Below are positions 62,629 through 64,000 of a stretch of DNA of 64,000 nucleotides, one piece after another. Position 1 is the first letter of the stretch; each line of letters begins with the position of its first letter. Origin of the DNA: Mycolicibacterium parafortuitum (GTDB lineage Bacteria; Actinomycetota; Actinomycetes; Mycobacteriales; Mycobacteriaceae); NCBI RefSeq assembly GCF_002086815.1, contig NZ_MVID01000002.1:62001-126000 (forward strand), in the 5' to 3' direction. The notes beneath the pieces were generated by a model. It had not been told where the DNA came from. It ran no database searches and was given only the letters and a program-made list of their open reading frames with translations. Position numbers and translations under genes: made by a program.

Positions 62629-63510
62629 TCAGCGATCACACAGGATTGCCGCGTCGACCAGCGCCGCCAGATCGCCGGCCAGGGGTGCCGCGGGCAGCGG
62701 CCGCCCGTCCAGGGTGTGCACCCGCGCCGCGAGGGTGATGCTGGATACCAGCCAAACGCCTTCGGCGGCAACCAGATCCGCAGGAGTGAGGGCCTGGTAG
62801 TCGCAGTCGTACCCGTGCTCGCGCGCCACCTCGAACAGTGCCTGCTGGGTGGTTCCGCGCAGGATCGGATACCAGGGCGGCGGGGTGAGCAGGCAGGTGC
62901 GGCCGTCGGGCGACGACGTCGCGATCACGACGGTCGACCGCGGGCCTTCCAGGATGTGGCCGTCGGTGCTGACGAAGATGACGTCGCCGGCGCCGTGCCG
63001 TTCGGCGTGCCGAAGGGCGGCCATGTTCACCGCATAGGACAGGGTCTTGGCCCCGGCCAGCAACCACGGCATCGCGTCGATGCCGTCGGCGGCCAGACCC
63101 CGGTCCAGGGTCAGGGCGGCCAGACCGTCACGGCGCACCGCGGCGACCCGGGCGGGCACCTGGCCGATCGTCGCGTAGGCCGTCGGCGCCGACCCGTGCT
63201 CACGGCCGCGCGAGTACACCAACCGCAGTACGCCCTCGTCGCCGCCGGAGGCCAGCCATGCCTCGACCGCGACCGCGACCGCGGCACGCCACCGCCCGGC
63301 ATCGGGCGCCGGAAGGTCGACCTGCCGCGCGGAGTGCGCCAGCCGCTCGAGGTGGGCGCCGAGCAGGCACGGACTGCCCTGTCGGATCAACAGCGTCTCG
63401 AAGATCCCGTCCCCGCGAACAGCCGCGAGGTCGTCGGCGTGCAGCAGCGGAACCTCGGGATCGTGCAGCTGACCGTCGAGGGTGACGAGGACGCCCGGAT
63501 GGTCAGCCAT
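62629..63510 (-). CDS. pabC: Aminodeoxychorismate lyase (PLP fold type IV)
   Basis: A 293-residue class IV PLP enzyme. GDGIFETLLI near residue 34, the PLP lysine Lys155 in LAGAKTLSYAVN, and the ILEGPRSTVV phosphate-binding segment are visible. It converts aminodeoxychorismate to p-aminobenzoate for folate synthesis; branched-chain or D-amino acid aminotransferase is the alternative in this family. It resembles Rv0812, which has ADC lyase activity. ATG 63510 is used. It is divergent from the YgfZ-like gene, as in M. tuberculosis. Confidence 0.88.
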   Translation of the reverse strand: MADHPGVLVTLDGQLHDPEVPLLHADDLAAVRGDGIFETLLIRQGSPCLLGAHLERLAHSARQVDLPAPDAGRWRAAVAVAVEAWLASGGDEGVLRLVYSRGREHGSAPTAYATIGQVPARVAAVRRDGLAALTLDRGLAADGIDAMPWLLAGAKTLSYAVNMAALRHAERHGAGDVIFVSTDGHILEGPRSTVVIATSSPDGRTCLLTPPPWYPILRGTTQQALFEVAREHGYDCDYQALTPADLVAAEGVWLVSSITLAARVHTLDGRPLPAAPLAGDLAALVDAAILCDR

Positions 63511-63561
63511 GGGGCATCAGCGTAGCGGCGGGCCGCGGGCGGCGGCTCGTAGAGTTGATCC

Positions 63562-64000
63562 ATGGCCTGGCAGACGTCGAAAGTTCCCGCCCCCGCCGAC
63601 GGACCCGACGCGGGTGCGGTCTGGCACTACGGCGACCCGCTCGGGGAGCAGCGGACCGCCGACACCGGCGCTGTGGTGATCGACCGTTCGCACCGCGCCG
63701 TGCTGGTCCTGACCGGCAGTGAGCGCAAGGCCTGGCTGCACACCATCTCCAGTCAGCACGTCAGCGATCTCGCCGACGGCGCGGTGACCGAGAACCTCAG
63801 TCTCGACGGCCAGGGCCGGGTGGAGGACCACTGGCTGCAGACCCAGTTGGACGGCCGCACCGTCATCGACACCGAGGGCGCGCGCGGGGAGGCTCTGCTG
63901 GCGTTCCTGCGCAAGATGGTCTTCTGGTCCGACGTCACGGTCGAGCCCGCCGATCTCGGTGTGCTGTCGTTGCTCGGCCCCGCCGTCGCCGACACCCCGG
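63562..64000 (+). CDS. YgfZ/GcvT-like folate-binding protein, 5' part
   Basis: The frame opens at ATG 63562 and runs past the right edge, giving 146 residues. It has the GcvT-like fold of YgfZ proteins: HYGDPLGEQRTADTGAVVID, then VLVLTGSERKAWLHTISSQHV and a LSLLGP segment. YgfZ uses folate to keep Fe-S enzymes active. The diagnostic Cys motif of YgfZ (KGCYxGQ) would lie beyond the edge. It corresponds to Rv0811c, which is also divergent from the ADC lyase gene. Confidence 0.85.
   Translation, partial: MAWQTSKVPAPADGPDAGAVWHYGDPLGEQRTADTGAVVIDRSHRAVLVLTGSERKAWLHTISSQHVSDLADGAVTENLSLDGQGRVEDHWLQTQLDGRTVIDTEGARGEALLAFLRKMVFWSDVTVEPADLGVLSLLGPAVADTP

Overview
The window is high-GC actinobacterial DNA. 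A complete yrbEAB-mceABCDEF operon with a lipoprotein MceE, DUF732 secreted proteins, a mycofactocin-type SDR, an F420-type luciferase-like enzyme and FadE5/FadA/FadB-like proteins together point to a mycobacterium, most likely a fast-growing environmental one (Mycolicibacterium type). I see no RNA gene, transposase, integrase or CRISPR array.

The two edges look like core genome. On the left are a DUF732 secreted protein, a nitrobindin-like protein (resembling Rv0813c) and a small lipoprotein. On the right are aminodeoxychorismate lyase (resembling Rv0812) and the start of a YgfZ/GcvT-like protein (resembling Rv0811c). As I recall, these are near neighbours in M. tuberculosis. About 61 kb of catabolic genes lies between them here, so the middle looks like a large catabolic island.

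Layout. 1.7-8.7 kb: SDR, SCP-x-type thiolase, two MaoC hydratases, a regulator made of two fused TetR units, flavin reductase, alpha/beta hydrolase and a second SDR. 8.7-20.0 kb (minus): a twelve-gene mce importer operon ending in two Mce-associated proteins, a DUF732 protein and a CAP-domain protein. 20.5-28.3 kb (minus): tandem TetR, HAPMO-type Baeyer-Villiger monooxygenase (BVMO), esterase, second BVMO, mycofactocin SDR and Zn alcohol dehydrogenase. 28.5-33.1 kb: APH-fold kinase with a small helical protein, DUF7064-type protein, acyl-CoA synthetase and EthD protein. 33.6-35.8 kb: P450 with a phthalate-type reductase. 36-42.4 kb: F420-type oxidoreductase, third BVMO, fadA and fadB. 42.5-52.1 kb: acyl-CoA synthetase, HsaA-like oxygenase, exported histidine phosphatase, esterase, NDP-forming CoA ligase and FadE5-like dehydrogenase. 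52.3-61.3 kb: third tandem TetR facing an eight-gene minus-strand operon (SDR, enoyl-CoA hydratase, DUF7064-type, acyl-CoA synthetase, acyl-CoA dehydrogenase, SDR, APH kinase, small helical protein).

Inferred logic: a hydrophobic, probably cyclic or ketone-forming substrate enters through the Mce system. P450 and dehydrogenases oxidise it to a ketone, BVMOs convert the ketone to an ester or lactone, and esterases open it. Acyl-CoA synthetases activate the acids and acyl-CoA dehydrogenases, hydratases, SDRs and thiolases degrade them. The substrate cannot be named from sequence.

The most unusual signals are three double-TetR regulators, a duplicated gene set (tandem TetR, APH kinase, small helical protein, DUF7064-type protein, acyl-CoA synthetase), and palindromic or repeated promoter elements shared between distant operons.
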